Assembly: GCA_903930425.1 (NCBI GenBank)
Contig: CAIYYV010000148.1
Coordinates: 1 to 42,240 of the forward strand
From: Akkermansiaceae bacterium
GTDB lineage: Bacteria; Verrucomicrobiota; Verrucomicrobiia; Verrucomicrobiales; Akkermansiaceae
DNA: 42,240 bases
Direction of reading: 5' to 3'
Part shown: positions 32,369 through 42,240 of the stretch, piece after piece
Numbering within the stretch: position 1 is the first letter of the stretch
Layout: each line of letters begins with the position of its first letter
Program-made: the position numbers and the translations under genes
Notes under the pieces: generated by a model
The model's database searches: none
What the model saw: only the letters and a program-made list of their open reading frames with translations
What the model was told of the DNA's origin: nothing

Positions 32369-35300
32369 TCAGGGGACTTCCGTCCAAATCGTGAGGTTGT
32401 TCATTTGTTGATCTGTTAGCATGATGCCTTCCTCAAGCCCGACGCCATTTAGAAGCCTCAGACGTTTGGCCGGCGCGCCAGCCGTTTGGGTACGTTCTGT
32501 GAGAAACCACTCGCCATAGGCCCATGATCCGCCCGGTGTTTTCACCAGCACCCATTGCCTTGCTTGCGGCAGTGCTTGCATTTTCCCCAAGTCCACGTCG
32601 GCCCCATCGTCCCGTCGGAAGCGGAAACCGTCAGGAACGTTGGCTCCCAATGCATTCCTATCAATGGTTCCCGCAGGCAAAGTTCGTTCTTGCAGTAGTT
32701 CATCTAAAACCTTCGCCGCATCATGGCGATCAAGCAGATTGTGGTCCCGTTGGTTTCGGTGACTCCGGAGACAGCGGTAGCAACTTGCTGCAGGACGCAA
32801 TCCTTGTGCCTCGGCGGTAGCAACCAGTTCTTCTCGTGTCGCCGGCATCGCGTTTACATCTACTTGGCCACCGCATATGCAGGTAAGACACAGATCTTTT
32901 GCCGCTTGAAGGATGGTCCGGATCAATACCGCATTCCGTGCATCGGCGACCTGGTTACCCGGATTACCGTTCAGAACCAGATCGAGCACCGCGCCGCCGC
33001 CGCCCGTGGAGTCGTCGAAGAACACCAAACCGAGTTCACCATTGGCTCCGTCACCTGGCTGCACCAGTCCCTGAATGTCGCGCTCTTCGATATTCTTCAC
33101 GCGCGCCGTAGCACGCAGGATCGCCTGCATCGCAGAGCGTAGGGCAGCATCCAAACGCCTGCGACCATTGCAGTTTTCGGCCGCCCAGCGGTTCATTAGA
33201 CTACCTTGCGCGAAAAGCTCCGGGACGAACATCCATCCCGCAATGTCTGTCCGAACTTCATGACAGAGCGAAAAGCGCGCCCCTCCTTGAGGGAAACCCC
33301 TGTAGCCGGGGCCTTGATTGATGTAGGTGATCGAGCCGGACTCTGATTCCTTGGTGATGAGCCCGGTATTGGGGACGCGGCGCCCCTGAGGAAGGAAGGC
33401 GCGGGTATGCACGTGGATGGGCGTGCCCCGTTCACCGCGAACTTGGAAGGAGGGAGTCGAGACATTTGCTTGGAACGCATCGGGAAAACACAAATTGACC
33501 GGATTGAGTCTATCACCACAGTAGCGACACGGGTGCGGCGCTTGCTGAACATTGGGATCAATTCCCCAGTCGGGCTCGTGGCAGCCGTCGCAAATCCATC
33601 GCCGATCCAGATTATTCACGACATCGGTGAAATTTCCATTGTCCCAAACGACTACCTTGGCCGAGCGATAGCGCCGCTTGTCGGCTACTACAACCTGCTC
33701 GGGCGCATACTCGTAAAGACCAATCTTGAGATCCCGCTCCAGCTTCACATTTCGTCCATACGAATCGCCGACATCCGGCAGGAGCTGGATCACATCGACC
33801 GGGAAGCCGTACTTCGGCAGCACCCGGCAGCGGCTCAGCCATGTGATCGTCTGCTCGCGCAGGAGGTGCTTCTGAAAGCCACTCACGTGATCCTGTCCGT
33901 CCGGCAGGTAGTGGCGGATCTGGGCTTGCACCGAGCACCGGCGAAGATCCCTGCGGTTCTGGTTTGCATCGTTCGCCTCCACGAGGCCATTTGCACCGAC
34001 AGCGGGCCAATTCGGGCCTCCAAGCAGGCGATACTCTCCCTCGTTGCCATCATCGGCAAGCGGGTATGGGCAAATCGCCTGCAAGTCGAGAGGCTGTTGT
34101 TTGATTTGCCATATCAGATCTTTCGCTACTTCGTAAACAAGGCCGTCTTGACCAATCCCATCAATGGCTTTCAGGTAGGTTTGAAGGGACGCTGACCGCT
34201 GGTTCAACCATTCGCCCAACTCTTCAATCAATGGTGCGAAGCGCATCGTGACCGGATACGGACCATTTCCAGAATAACTTGATGCAACGGTCACTCCGAC
34301 AAAAAGATCGCCGACCAACTCCCACCGCCGGTCCTTTGTTTGACCGGGCTGTTCTTGAACCTGTCCGTTGTTCCGTGTCATCTTTATAGCATTGGCAGCA
34401 CTAGCTCGTTGTCCAACGCTTAGCCATTGTAGGAAATCGTGGAATGCCTCCGCACGGCAATGGCGGGCGCGGTAAATCTGATTTTCAAGGTAAATCTTGG
34501 GTTCCTCCAGCAGAGCGAAAAGCAGTTCCTCTGGATGCTCCCAGAAGTAGCGATCATGATCCCTGCGCCCTAGGAATGTCAGCACGTAAGAGGGAGATCC
34601 CGGACGCCGACCGGCGCGACCCGCCCGCTGACGGTAGTTTGCCACCGAGGGCGGCATGCCATTGAGAAACACACAACTCAGATCCCCGAGATCGACCCCC
34701 ATCTCGAAAGTGGTAGAGCAGGAAAGAATGTTGATATTTCCTTCCGCAAAGGCCCGCTGATAGTCGCTGCCCCGCGACTTGGCAAGTTGAGCAGTGTGTT
34801 CTTCGATGCGTAGGGGAATCAACTCAGGCGCGGCACCCGGATCATCAGCAACAGCATGAATCAAAAGGGCGTCTGGATTAAGACGATGCCTGCCGGTGTC
34901 TCCAATGGCTATCAAAACGTTGAATTGGGTGAACTGCGGCCAAAGCACGCCGAGCCATATGGATGCCTTGTCGTTGAAGAACTCGCGGATGCTGCCAGCT
35001 ACATTTGTTTTGCATGCTTGGCTGGCATTTTGCGCGATGTTCGCAGGAAAGGATCCAGCACCTTGCGGATTGTTATTCGCACTGCAGATCGTCTTCACGC
35101 ATTCGGAGAATGTTCCCGAGTTGTAAAGGCGTTGAACCAGCGCTGTGGCCGGAGCTGTTTGTAGATTGTTATGGCCGTCAAGAAAAGTCCTCAGACCACC
35201 ATGCCAAAACGTGGTCTCTTCGGCAATCACAGCACGCAAGTAATTGCTCAGCTTGGTCGGATTATTGCTGACCCAGCGGTGGGTGCCATCGGCTCCGTTT

Positions 35301-38300
35301 TCCGTCACCATCTTCTGATACCTTTGCAGACCTTCTTTTGGGAATGTGTCGGGAATATTGAGTTCGACTTTGTCGATGCACCAGATGAGCAATGCCTCGA
35401 TGACGCGACTGTAGGTATCGAAATTCGCTTGATGCAATCCAAGGGCCACAAGTGTCTGTGGGTCAGGATGCTCCAAAGTCAAACTGGAGATCCTCAGTAT
35501 CCCGCGCCGACGCAAAGAATGGCGACCTTGACGGGCGAGCGCCTGGAGAAGCCTCCACTGAGCGGCCTCGGGAAGACTCAGTTCGCCGATTGGTTTTTCA
35601 TAGCCGTCGTTATCCCTTTGCACGGCTGCGACGCTCAAGAGGCCACCGAGATTGTGCTGCCGGAGAAGATTTTCAAGTATCCTGGCTACGCGTGAATAGG
35701 TTGGGATTTGCGGATGATTCAGTAGCCATTGCTGCCGCTGCTGAGCCATGAACGGAGGAGCTTCTATGTACATTTGCCGATCAGCGGGTTGGATACCGTT
35801 CGCTTCCAACACCTCTTCATTCGTTGGCACATAAGCCTCCGCCGCCTCCTTGGCGGCTAAGATCAAAAGCGGTTCTAGGATCGTTTCCGCATGGTAATCT
35901 TGGAACGCCAAAGCGAGGGAAGCGGAGCCGCTGCGGGAGTCGGAGAAAGCCAGAAGCTTGCGCCCCTCACCGGGCAGGGTGCGAGCAACAGGATCACCGC
36001 TTGCACCGGCTTGCTTGGCCAGTTCCTCCATCGCCACAACTCGGACGCTGTCACCAACAGCCTCAAAGGGAGTGATGATGCCATACCGCGACCCGGCGAA
36101 CGGCTTTTGCGCTTCACCGCAGGTTGGGCACATCGGGATGAACTCTGGATAACTCACATGTGGCTTGGCATGATAAACCACGGGCACCCAATCGTTTTCT
36201 CCGTCCTGCTGCGGAACACCGTGCCTGAAGAGTCCTTTGCGGGTATTCAACCAGAGATCTTGCTGATCGCCGGCCTCGGGTGCCTCCATGTCCGTGGGCA
36301 ATTCCCCACGTTTCCAAATAAAAGCATGGAGGAACCCCCGCCTCGCCCCCCTTTCCGCTGAAAGTGAGTGAAGCTGATGCGCCTCCAAGGAAGGAGTTTC
36401 AGCATAGCCAAGAGCGAATGGCTGGCCACAGTCCCTACACAGACCAAGCGTGAGACCATCTCCTGTTCCCTCCGGCAGGAGGGCTGCATTCACGTGATCG
36501 CCCAGAGGGTCGGCGGCTAGGTGCAGGGCGGGCGCATCAACGCCACGGATCATCTGGTGGTAGCGGATGTCCAAAAGTGGTGTCCGCTTGCCCTTTTCCT
36601 TGGCCATCGTGGCAAGGGCGACGAGAGCATCCAAGGCCTCGGCTCGCTGAGCATGGTTCTCAAAAAGCCGCGCGGCCAGACTCGTGGCCGTGGCGCGGCT
36701 TGCCTGTTGGACAGAATTTGCCTGCGAAAGCTCGTATCGCAAGACGGCAAGAACGGGATCGTTTCGCAGTGCCTCCGCCATGGTTTGCTGGAAATCTCCA
36801 GAGGACACAGTACCAAGCTCATGCGCCCACGTGGTATCTAGTTCACCCGCAAGCTGTTGATCTTGCTGGGCGTCTTCATGCATGCGTTCGGCCAGTTCTT
36901 GCAGTAACCCGGCACAAGCCGCCGACATCCGGACTTGCAATGCCCCGGGATCAATTTCCGAATCTGTGGAAGCAGCAAGTTGCTTGGCGATGCCGAGCAA
37001 CCAGTCCAGTGCCTCCCATGACCAGAGTTGCACATTCTGCTGCCACTCGGCCAACAGGTGAAGACGATTCCCTATTGTTTTCGGAAACCTCTCACCATGT
37101 TGCAGGTAGGTATCGTCCGGGATGGAACTCGGCGATGGATCGGCATGCTCGTGAAGTAGGGAGCGCCACTTGTTCCAGTTATTCAGCGGTCCGACCGCAG
37201 CGACGACCAGATCGCGCAGAGCTATTACGTTTTCCTGTGAAGTCAAATCCAGCAGACCGGGTGCCTGATGCGGAGGCTTCATGAGTGACTTCCACGCAGC
37301 CGAATTCTCAGCCATACAAACCGCCGCAGCATGCGCGAGGGAGGTCACACTGAGGAGATCGCCTAAAGCTGCATCTCCCGCCATATTCTGTCGTAGATGC
37401 TCCACTTGCTTCATCACTCGCTTCATCACTCGCTTCCGCCATACCACACGCCCAAGGCATTCCTCGGATACCTCCATCAGGTTGCTGCCATTGAAAGGAG
37501 CGCTGACCAAGTGGATGTAGCGGGCTGCATCGCATAGATGGCCGCCATCCTGGATGGCTGGTGCCGCCTCCATAGTACCAAATTGGACGGCAAACGAATT
37601 CGCCTGCGCCGGGAAAAGGCGAGCGGCGAAGTTGATCCTGATCCGCTCGGCGCGTTCCTCATCCGTTAGGTTGTCATCACTGATAAGGGTGGCCGAGGTC
37701 GCCAAAAACCGGAGGCTATCACGTGGGGCGCCGTGATGCCTCACGCGCTGCTGCACGCGGCGGATCAGCCAGGCGATCTCCGTGCCGAGTGCGCCGCTGT
37801 AGCAGTGGGCTTCATCAAGAACGATGAACCTCCATGTCGGACCGAAAAGACTGCCATGCTTCGGCTGTAACAAGAGGCGCTCAAGCATCGAATAGTTGGT
37901 CACCAGAATATGGCCAGGCCGCGTATTCCATTCTTGGCGTGTCCTGACCTCGTTATTCAATGCACCTTCATCATCGAAACCCAAGTGCTTGTAATCGTCA
38001 TGAAGCCTTTGCTCCAATCCTTCAAGAGCCGTTCCAAGATTTTCAAGATCATCACCATCGATTGGATCGTCGTCATCGGTCTCGCCCGTGAACTTGCCGA
38101 ATCGGATTTCAGGTGCCCAACGCAGCACATTCCTAAGCCGTCGGATTTGATCGTTCACCAGGGCATTCATAGGATAAAGGATCATCGCCCTCACTCCGTA
38201 GCCCAACTCCCCATCCTCATTTTCTCGAACCAACGAATCAATCAGAGGAATCAGAAACGTCTCCGTCTTGCCGGAGCCAGTGCCCGAACAAACAACAAGG

Positions 38301-38641
38301 TTCTTACCCTGCCCACAGACTTGCCGCACCGCCTCCGCCTGATGCTGGTGGAGGGTCACGTCCGCTGCGTTTGAATTTTTATGTTCGAGGAAATAGCGCG
38401 CAAAAATATTTGCAGTTCGCGGACGGATGACGTATTCATCGACGAGCTGTTGCAAAGTCGCCCCAGGCTGATAGACAGGAACTGCTTCCAGATAGGGATC
38501 CTTGACCAGTGGCTGCTGGTTGGAGAGAAAACACTCAATCTGATCGGAAAATTCCGGAAGCGATTGATGAATGGGCAGCGACTTTCGGATTTGCTCCCGG
38601 ACTCGATTTTTTATGGCCTTTGATACTTGGGATGGTTTCAT
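32369..38641 (-). CDS. druE: Druantia-type giant helicase (DruE) with DUF1998
   Basis: 2090 residues, the size expected for DruE. The N-terminal superfamily 2 helicase has Walker A GTGSGKT (120-126), DEAH (276-279), LATSATL and a second RecA domain with CSTTFEMGVDLGDL and QRAGRAGRRPGSP. Zinc-binding cysteine sets occur in the middle (CRDCGQ, CPTCGE) and after the helicase core (CDGCHEP...CRYCG). The C-terminal DUF1998 region has RTDIAGWMF, DDSTGGGGAVLDL, LTCICGGQ and CYRCLRSHRNQ. One open frame with no break. In Druantia systems this is the common core; the adjacent upstream large protein makes it type III-like. The helicase probably acts on phage DNA. Confidence 0.85.
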   Translation of the reverse strand: MKPSQVSKAIKNRVREQIRKSLPIHQSLPEFSDQIECFLSNQQPLVKDPYLEAVPVYQPGATLQQLVDEYVIRPRTANIFARYFLEHKNSNAADVTLHQHQAEAVRQVCGQGKNLVVCSGTGSGKTETFLIPLIDSLVRENEDGELGYGVRAMILYPMNALVNDQIRRLRNVLRWAPEIRFGKFTGETDDDDPIDGDDLENLGTALEGLEQRLHDDYKHLGFDDEGALNNEVRTRQEWNTRPGHILVTNYSMLERLLLQPKHGSLFGPTWRFIVLDEAHCYSGALGTEIAWLIRRVQQRVRHHGAPRDSLRFLATSATLISDDNLTDEERAERIRINFAARLFPAQANSFAVQFGTMEAAPAIQDGGHLCDAARYIHLVSAPFNGSNLMEVSEECLGRVVWRKRVMKRVMKQVEHLRQNMAGDAALGDLLSVTSLAHAAAVCMAENSAAWKSLMKPPHQAPGLLDLTSQENVIALRDLVVAAVGPLNNWNKWRSLLHEHADPSPSSIPDDTYLQHGERFPKTIGNRLHLLAEWQQNVQLWSWEALDWLLGIAKQLAASTDSEIDPGALQVRMSAACAGLLQELAERMHEDAQQDQQLAGELDTTWAHELGTVSSGDFQQTMAEALRNDPVLAVLRYELSQANSVQQASRATATSLAARLFENHAQRAEALDALVALATMAKEKGKRTPLLDIRYHQMIRGVDAPALHLAADPLGDHVNAALLPEGTGDGLTLGLCRDCGQPFALGYAETPSLEAHQLHSLSAERGARRGFLHAFIWKRGELPTDMEAPEAGDQQDLWLNTRKGLFRHGVPQQDGENDWVPVVYHAKPHVSYPEFIPMCPTCGEAQKPFAGSRYGIITPFEAVGDSVRVVAMEELAKQAGASGDPVARTLPGEGRKLLAFSDSRSGSASLALAFQDYHAETILEPLLILAAKEAAEAYVPTNEEVLEANGIQPADRQMYIEAPPFMAQQRQQWLLNHPQIPTYSRVARILENLLRQHNLGGLLSVAAVQRDNDGYEKPIGELSLPEAAQWRLLQALARQGRHSLRRRGILRISSLTLEHPDPQTLVALGLHQANFDTYSRVIEALLIWCIDKVELNIPDTFPKEGLQRYQKMVTENGADGTHRWVSNNPTKLSNYLRAVIAEETTFWHGGLRTFLDGHNNLQTAPATALVQRLYNSGTFSECVKTICSANNNPQGAGSFPANIAQNASQACKTNVAGSIREFFNDKASIWLGVLWPQFTQFNVLIAIGDTGRHRLNPDALLIHAVADDPGAAPELIPLRIEEHTAQLAKSRGSDYQRAFAEGNINILSCSTTFEMGVDLGDLSCVFLNGMPPSVANYRQRAGRAGRRPGSPSYVLTFLGRRDHDRYFWEHPEELLFALLEEPKIYLENQIYRARHCRAEAFHDFLQWLSVGQRASAANAIKMTRNNGQVQEQPGQTKDRRWELVGDLFVGVTVASSYSGNGPYPVTMRFAPLIEELGEWLNQRSASLQTYLKAIDGIGQDGLVYEVAKDLIWQIKQQPLDLQAICPYPLADDGNEGEYRLLGGPNWPAVGANGLVEANDANQNRRDLRRCSVQAQIRHYLPDGQDHVSGFQKHLLREQTITWLSRCRVLPKYGFPVDVIQLLPDVGDSYGRNVKLERDLKIGLYEYAPEQVVVADKRRYRSAKVVVWDNGNFTDVVNNLDRRWICDGCHEPDWGIDPNVQQAPHPCRYCGDRLNPVNLCFPDAFQANVSTPSFQVRGERGTPIHVHTRAFLPQGRRVPNTGLITKESESGSITYINQGPGYRGFPQGGARFSLCHEVRTDIAGWMFVPELFAQGSLMNRWAAENCNGRRRLDAALRSAMQAILRATARVKNIEERDIQGLVQPGDGANGELGLVFFDDSTGGGGAVLDLVLNGNPGNQVADARNAVLIRTILQAAKDLCLTCICGGQVDVNAMPATREELVATAEAQGLRPAASCYRCLRSHRNQRDHNLLDRHDAAKVLDELLQERTLPAGTIDRNALGANVPDGFRFRRDDGADVDLGKMQALPQARQWVLVKTPGGSWAYGEWFLTERTQTAGAPAKRLRLLNGVGLEEGIMLTDQQMNNLTIWTEVP

Positions 38642-38657
38642 GTTAGGTTTTGAACAT

Positions 38658-41600
38658 TTATGATTTTTTGTGAAGCCATGCGAGAGACCACTCCACGGTG
38701 GCTAAGTCACAGATGAACGCTTCGCGATTCGCGTCATTGTTCCATATTGACTGAATGATCGAATAAAATTTAGTCATCCCGTCTTGCGGAAGAAAAACCT
38801 CTGCCTGCTCGGGATCGAGCCATGCTCGGAGTCTCGACAAAACAGCCATGCGGAAAATCCCCGACCTGCCTAAGTTCTCATTACATGTAGAATCAAACCA
38901 GGAGGAAAGGCACAGAAAGATATAAGCAACGTCATTTTTCTGGTGACATGTTCCAATAAGCGTGTGACACGCATCCAATGCATCTCCAAACCACCTTGAA
39001 ATGAGTGCATCAACATCAGGGGCCCATTGTTTGGCGGTCTTTATAGTGACAGCCGTTATATTCGCGAAGTCCATCCTTGGAACCTGCGGGTTGTTCTTAA
39101 AACACCAATGGAGCGGGACTAGGAAGTCTTCGACGTTTCTAATTCTGGTCTGCTGTCCATAGTGGAATTCGACATCGGCGTGCCGGGTTTGCAAGGTGTC
39201 GTTTGCACCAATCTTAAACCAAGAACGCGGAATCCACATTCGCTTTCCGAAACGCCCACAAGCAATTTCGGCAAACTCTGTGAGAAGTGGACACACGGTT
39301 GTGGCCTCCTCCCATTTGCTACCGTAGGGTCCCAAGATTGCTGCGATCTCAGCCAGGCGGTGGATAAGCGCAGGGCTATCCTGAATCAATCGCCCACCCC
39401 AGGCCGGATCTGCAAACCAGACGCTACCAGCTAAGGTGATAGACTCATTAAGATAATCGCCTATTCTGCACATCTGCTCATTGGACAAATGAGGATTTAG
39501 TCCTTGATGATTTATGGCTTGGTCGACTCCAGATATGTCCTCGCGAAACCAGGCGATCAGCCATTCAATTGTAGCAAGATCGGCGGTCAGAGCAAACTTC
39601 ACTCTTCCATTCATCCATCCTTCGCGTAGCATGCTACTCACAATTTCCTTCTCACGTCCGCTTGGAGGAAGACCTGGAAGCCAAGCTCGAATCCGGCAGA
39701 CTGCCGCTATTTGAAAAATCATCCTGCGTCCTATGCCGGCATCGGCGGAAATTTGGTTGCTCATGTCTCTAAGAACAAAAGACAAGTGACATTGCTCACA
39801 AGGGCCGATCAATTGTTGTGCATCTTCTATAATTGCATCGAATAAGCCTGAGATAACGCACCCAACTTCCAGCCAAGACTCAGGAATGCAAGTATCTTCT
39901 GCATGAGATAAATCGATTTCATCCGAATCATAAACCCATTCGAACATGGAATGGTGAAACCTATCAATGTCAAGGACTTCAATCTTTTTTCCATAGTCAA
40001 ACCGAATTTTGTATGTATGGATGATAGATCCATCGAGTCTAGTAATCGTTTCATATTGTCCATCGTATGATCGGAATTTGAATGTGGAGCATGGTAGCCA
40101 GCACATATCGGGGTGCATTCCATTCACAACGGCAGCAAGTTCACCAAGGATGGCGCAATCATACGATATTTCTTCAATGGCGGATCCGAACATTGGAGCG
40201 GGATTTAGAGAATCGACGACCTCATGTATACGTCTCGCCAAACCACCCTGGTGCCCTCCCCATCTTGGATCCGCAAACCAGATTACCCCCGACAGGATCA
40301 TCTGGTTAAGGTGGTAACCCGCGCTCTCCGGAGTGAAAAACTGTGCCAGAAAGGCTTGATCCGAGAGAGGATTATCCGGCGGATTAAACTCGGCTCTTGC
40401 AACCCATCCGGTATGGAGCCAGGCAGGTATTTGGAATTCCCTATCAATGTTATTTCCAATCTCTGCACCGAACGAGGCTCTCGCGCGGAAGGGATTTTGG
40501 CGCTGTAGATGAAATGGTTCGTAAAGCCATTGTGGCCGAGCAATCAGTTCTAGAAGATTTTCAGCAAGGCCTTTCCCCTTCCACAAGAGAAGCATGACTC
40601 CTTGATCCGGGTGGAAGCTTGGATGCTGTAATTTGATGACCTGAAGTTGCTCTTGCGGAGTACATTCCATTTGGTCACATGATTTATCCATAAGGATCCG
40701 CCCCCCAACCATTGCCTCGGTGATAATCGCGACGCGGTGACCTGCAGGATCGAAGCCGGTGGGCAGCAAAAGCTCCCACCCATTTTCAGATTGCCGAATC
40801 TGAGGATGGGCACGACAAATGAAAAGCGAGGTCGAATTCTCAAGAGCATCTCTAATTTCGAAATTGCGTTGGCATGGGCTTGCATCTTCGATTCCTTGAG
40901 CAATCTCGCGGAATGGAAATTCCCAATACCCTGGCCCCTCGCACTCACACTGGATATGATCACCCCAAAACAGTTGGTGTATTCCACTTGGGACATACAA
41001 AACAGTCCGTAAGTATTTCATTTGATTTATCGAATCAAAGGCGCTGAGATGATCATTGGTGCCTATGAGAGAGACCCCCGCAAAATTCCAGAAATGAACT
41101 CTTCTGGATGGCACAGAAAGGAACAACCTTTGGTTCCCCACGACGAGTGTCCCGGGGCAGAGACCGGTGTTCTCGACGCGGTTGCGGATATTTTCACCGT
41201 CAGTATCTGGCTCCCACGAAATCTCGTGACCCTCTGCTGTCTCTTCGTTGATCATTGCTTCCCTAAATTCTTCCGGCAGAAACAGAATCGACACGGAAAT
41301 GGCATAAGAGCGTCCGGGGATTTCGACGCGCACAGTTTTCTTCCTGCCAAATTCGCCAGCATCACAGCGGAGGTAAGCCGTCATTCCTTGCGCTTCAACA
41401 GTGTTAGGCCATGCGATCTGATTCTCATCCCCAGAAAAACCCTGAAGGCTGATTGAGACCTGGTCACCAAAGATAATCCATGTATCGCGGTCGCCGTGCA
41501 ACTCGAACGAATCCTCTGTATCAACGGGGCGCAGCAGTGGTGCCGCGCCAACTCGGATAAGCGCGGTTCCTCCATGATTGTGGAGTGTAAGGGGGCAACT

Positions 41601-42197
41601 GCGGTCAATCTGGAAAAAATCTAGAAATGCGAGCTTCTGGTTCGGGCAGTTGCGCAGAGGCATGCATGTAGTCGGGACAGGAATTCCCCCGAGTGTGAAG
41701 GATTCCCGCGTATCCAATGGCATCACGGCATAGAGGCGGGCGGCTTGAATTTCCAGATTAACATCGTCTTCCTCCGAAGGTTCAATGAACGAATGGAATC
41801 CACGTTTTCTGGAAAAGCGTGCCAAGCGGATGTTTTCGAGATCGGGCAAGCTCGTGGTGCCGCACGGAGTGGCGATGTCCACTCCGCATGCGAAGCCCTC
41901 CTGGATAAAGTCATTGAGGGGCACGATTAACTCGCCTTGTACTCGCCTCGTCATGCAAGCTTGATTTTGTGTGAAGGTGATTTCGTTACGGGATGTCCGA
42001 ACCATCAACGCGATGTTTGCTACGGGGCCATTAACGTAAACACCCCACTGAGGACGAGCGAATTGATCGCGGAGCGGATGGTTCGCGATTGTTGCGAGCC
42101 AGTCATGGCCTTGCCCGGTCAATAACGCCCGGAGCATGTCAGAAAATACTGTGGGATATTTGCGCAGCGAGTTGGTCTGAGCGCTGGCGAAACGCAT
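38658..42197 (-). CDS. druH: Druantia type III DruH-like large protein
   Basis: 1179 residues from the ATG at 42195-42197; the frame stays open to the window edge, so the true start may lie outside. No catalytic motif was seen. The first ~600 residues have many beta-strands with repeated G/W units. The second half contains two related blocks (NQMILSGVIWFADPRWGGHQGG and a later SVWFADPAWGGRLIQD; CEQCHLSF and later HQKNDVAYIF) suggesting an internal repeat of about 300 residues. It is 16 bases upstream of druE, and a single large uncharacterised protein plus DruE is the make-up of Druantia type III. The DruH name rests on this context and size, not on a motif. Visibly AT-richer than the left of the window. 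Confidence 0.65.
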   Translation of the reverse strand: MRFASAQTNSLRKYPTVFSDMLRALLTGQGHDWLATIANHPLRDQFARPQWGVYVNGPVANIALMVRTSRNEITFTQNQACMTRRVQGELIVPLNDFIQEGFACGVDIATPCGTTSLPDLENIRLARFSRKRGFHSFIEPSEEDDVNLEIQAARLYAVMPLDTRESFTLGGIPVPTTCMPLRNCPNQKLAFLDFFQIDRSCPLTLHNHGGTALIRVGAAPLLRPVDTEDSFELHGDRDTWIIFGDQVSISLQGFSGDENQIAWPNTVEAQGMTAYLRCDAGEFGRKKTVRVEIPGRSYAISVSILFLPEEFREAMINEETAEGHEISWEPDTDGENIRNRVENTGLCPGTLVVGNQRLFLSVPSRRVHFWNFAGVSLIGTNDHLSAFDSINQMKYLRTVLYVPSGIHQLFWGDHIQCECEGPGYWEFPFREIAQGIEDASPCQRNFEIRDALENSTSLFICRAHPQIRQSENGWELLLPTGFDPAGHRVAIITEAMVGGRILMDKSCDQMECTPQEQLQVIKLQHPSFHPDQGVMLLLWKGKGLAENLLELIARPQWLYEPFHLQRQNPFRARASFGAEIGNNIDREFQIPAWLHTGWVARAEFNPPDNPLSDQAFLAQFFTPESAGYHLNQMILSGVIWFADPRWGGHQGGLARRIHEVVDSLNPAPMFGSAIEEISYDCAILGELAAVVNGMHPDMCWLPCSTFKFRSYDGQYETITRLDGSIIHTYKIRFDYGKKIEVLDIDRFHHSMFEWVYDSDEIDLSHAEDTCIPESWLEVGCVISGLFDAIIEDAQQLIGPCEQCHLSFVLRDMSNQISADAGIGRRMIFQIAAVCRIRAWLPGLPPSGREKEIVSSMLREGWMNGRVKFALTADLATIEWLIAWFREDISGVDQAINHQGLNPHLSNEQMCRIGDYLNESITLAGSVWFADPAWGGRLIQDSPALIHRLAEIAAILGPYGSKWEEATTVCPLLTEFAEIACGRFGKRMWIPRSWFKIGANDTLQTRHADVEFHYGQQTRIRNVEDFLVPLHWCFKNNPQVPRMDFANITAVTIKTAKQWAPDVDALISRWFGDALDACHTLIGTCHQKNDVAYIFLCLSSWFDSTCNENLGRSGIFRMAVLSRLRAWLDPEQAEVFLPQDGMTKFYSIIQSIWNNDANREAFICDLATVEWSLAWLHKKS

Positions 42198-42240
42198 ATT
42201 CTGCGGTTGGTTTGCCTCTTCTTGTCTTTGCCGCTGAATC

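Noticed and set aside
31129-32394. Long open frame (421 codons) on the + strand
   Set aside because: It is opposite to the NERD helicase, whose domains and catalytic motifs are clear; the + frame gives a histidine/arginine-rich product with no fold.
33407-34195. 262-codon + strand frame inside druE
   Set aside because: Mirror frame of a 2090-codon helicase with continuous conserved motifs.

Overview
The window is a densely packed bacterial accessory region, best read as a defence / biological-conflict island. No housekeeping block, tRNA, rRNA, transposase, integrase or CRISPR array was seen. Most of it is GC-rich; the far-right gene is visibly AT-richer (22 of 60 bases are G or C at 40021-40080, against 36 of 60 at 3841-3900), which fits piecewise acquisition. 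The host cannot be named from the sequence. Short intergenic repeats (tandem GACGCAA, repeated AACGTCGAAC), frequent lack of Shine-Dalgarno sites and G-free leaders would suit a Verrucomicrobiota/Planctomycetota-type bacterium, but that is a guess.

Layout. (1) 1-7.9 kb, mostly + strand: the end of a DUF3150-like gene, a zinc metallopeptidase, a membrane-anchored protein, then a DUF1257 (Ycf35-like) / DUF2997 / small protein / Ycf46-type AAA+ ATPase cassette, a 140-aa protein, a WGR-domain protein and a 59-aa protein. Several of these genes are preceded by leaders almost without G and separated by hairpins sharing a CCGCCATG arm. An AbiEi/AbiEii type IV toxin-antitoxin pair is inserted on the - strand. 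(2) 8.2-12.9 kb, - strand: Nudix hydrolase, Cas4-like PD-(D/E)XK nuclease, YbjN-like protein, ankyrin-like protein, DUF6717 protein, ARPP-1 protein. (3) 13.1-17.9 kb, - strand: a translationally coupled five-gene operon: 77-aa integrase-N-like protein, MoxR AAA+, 196-aa membrane-linked protein, DUF2201 metallopeptidase-VWA, and a divergent S-adenosylmethionine synthetase. (4) 18.2-25.3 kb, - strand: a retron with a clear msr-msd RNA, a 949-aa reverse transcriptase with about 680 unrecognised N-terminal residues, a DNA methyltransferase, an unknown protein, and a second MoxR / DUF2201-VWA pair, nearly all overlapping by 4 bases. (5) 25.5-28.7 kb: metallophosphoesterase, small membrane proteins, a PIN-domain gene coupled to a 243-aa partner, a hypothetical. 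(6) 28.8 kb to the right edge, - strand: a probable Druantia type III system (DruH, DruE) followed by a NERD-UvrD-like helicase and two intact plus one truncated RhuM-family genes.

The most novel part is 13.1-25.3 kb: two adjacent MoxR/DUF2201-VWA operons, one carrying its own SAM synthetase and the other headed by a retron and carrying a SAM-dependent DNA methyltransferase. The domain calls and the retron RNA are read from the sequence; that these parts act together as defence systems is inference from operon structure.
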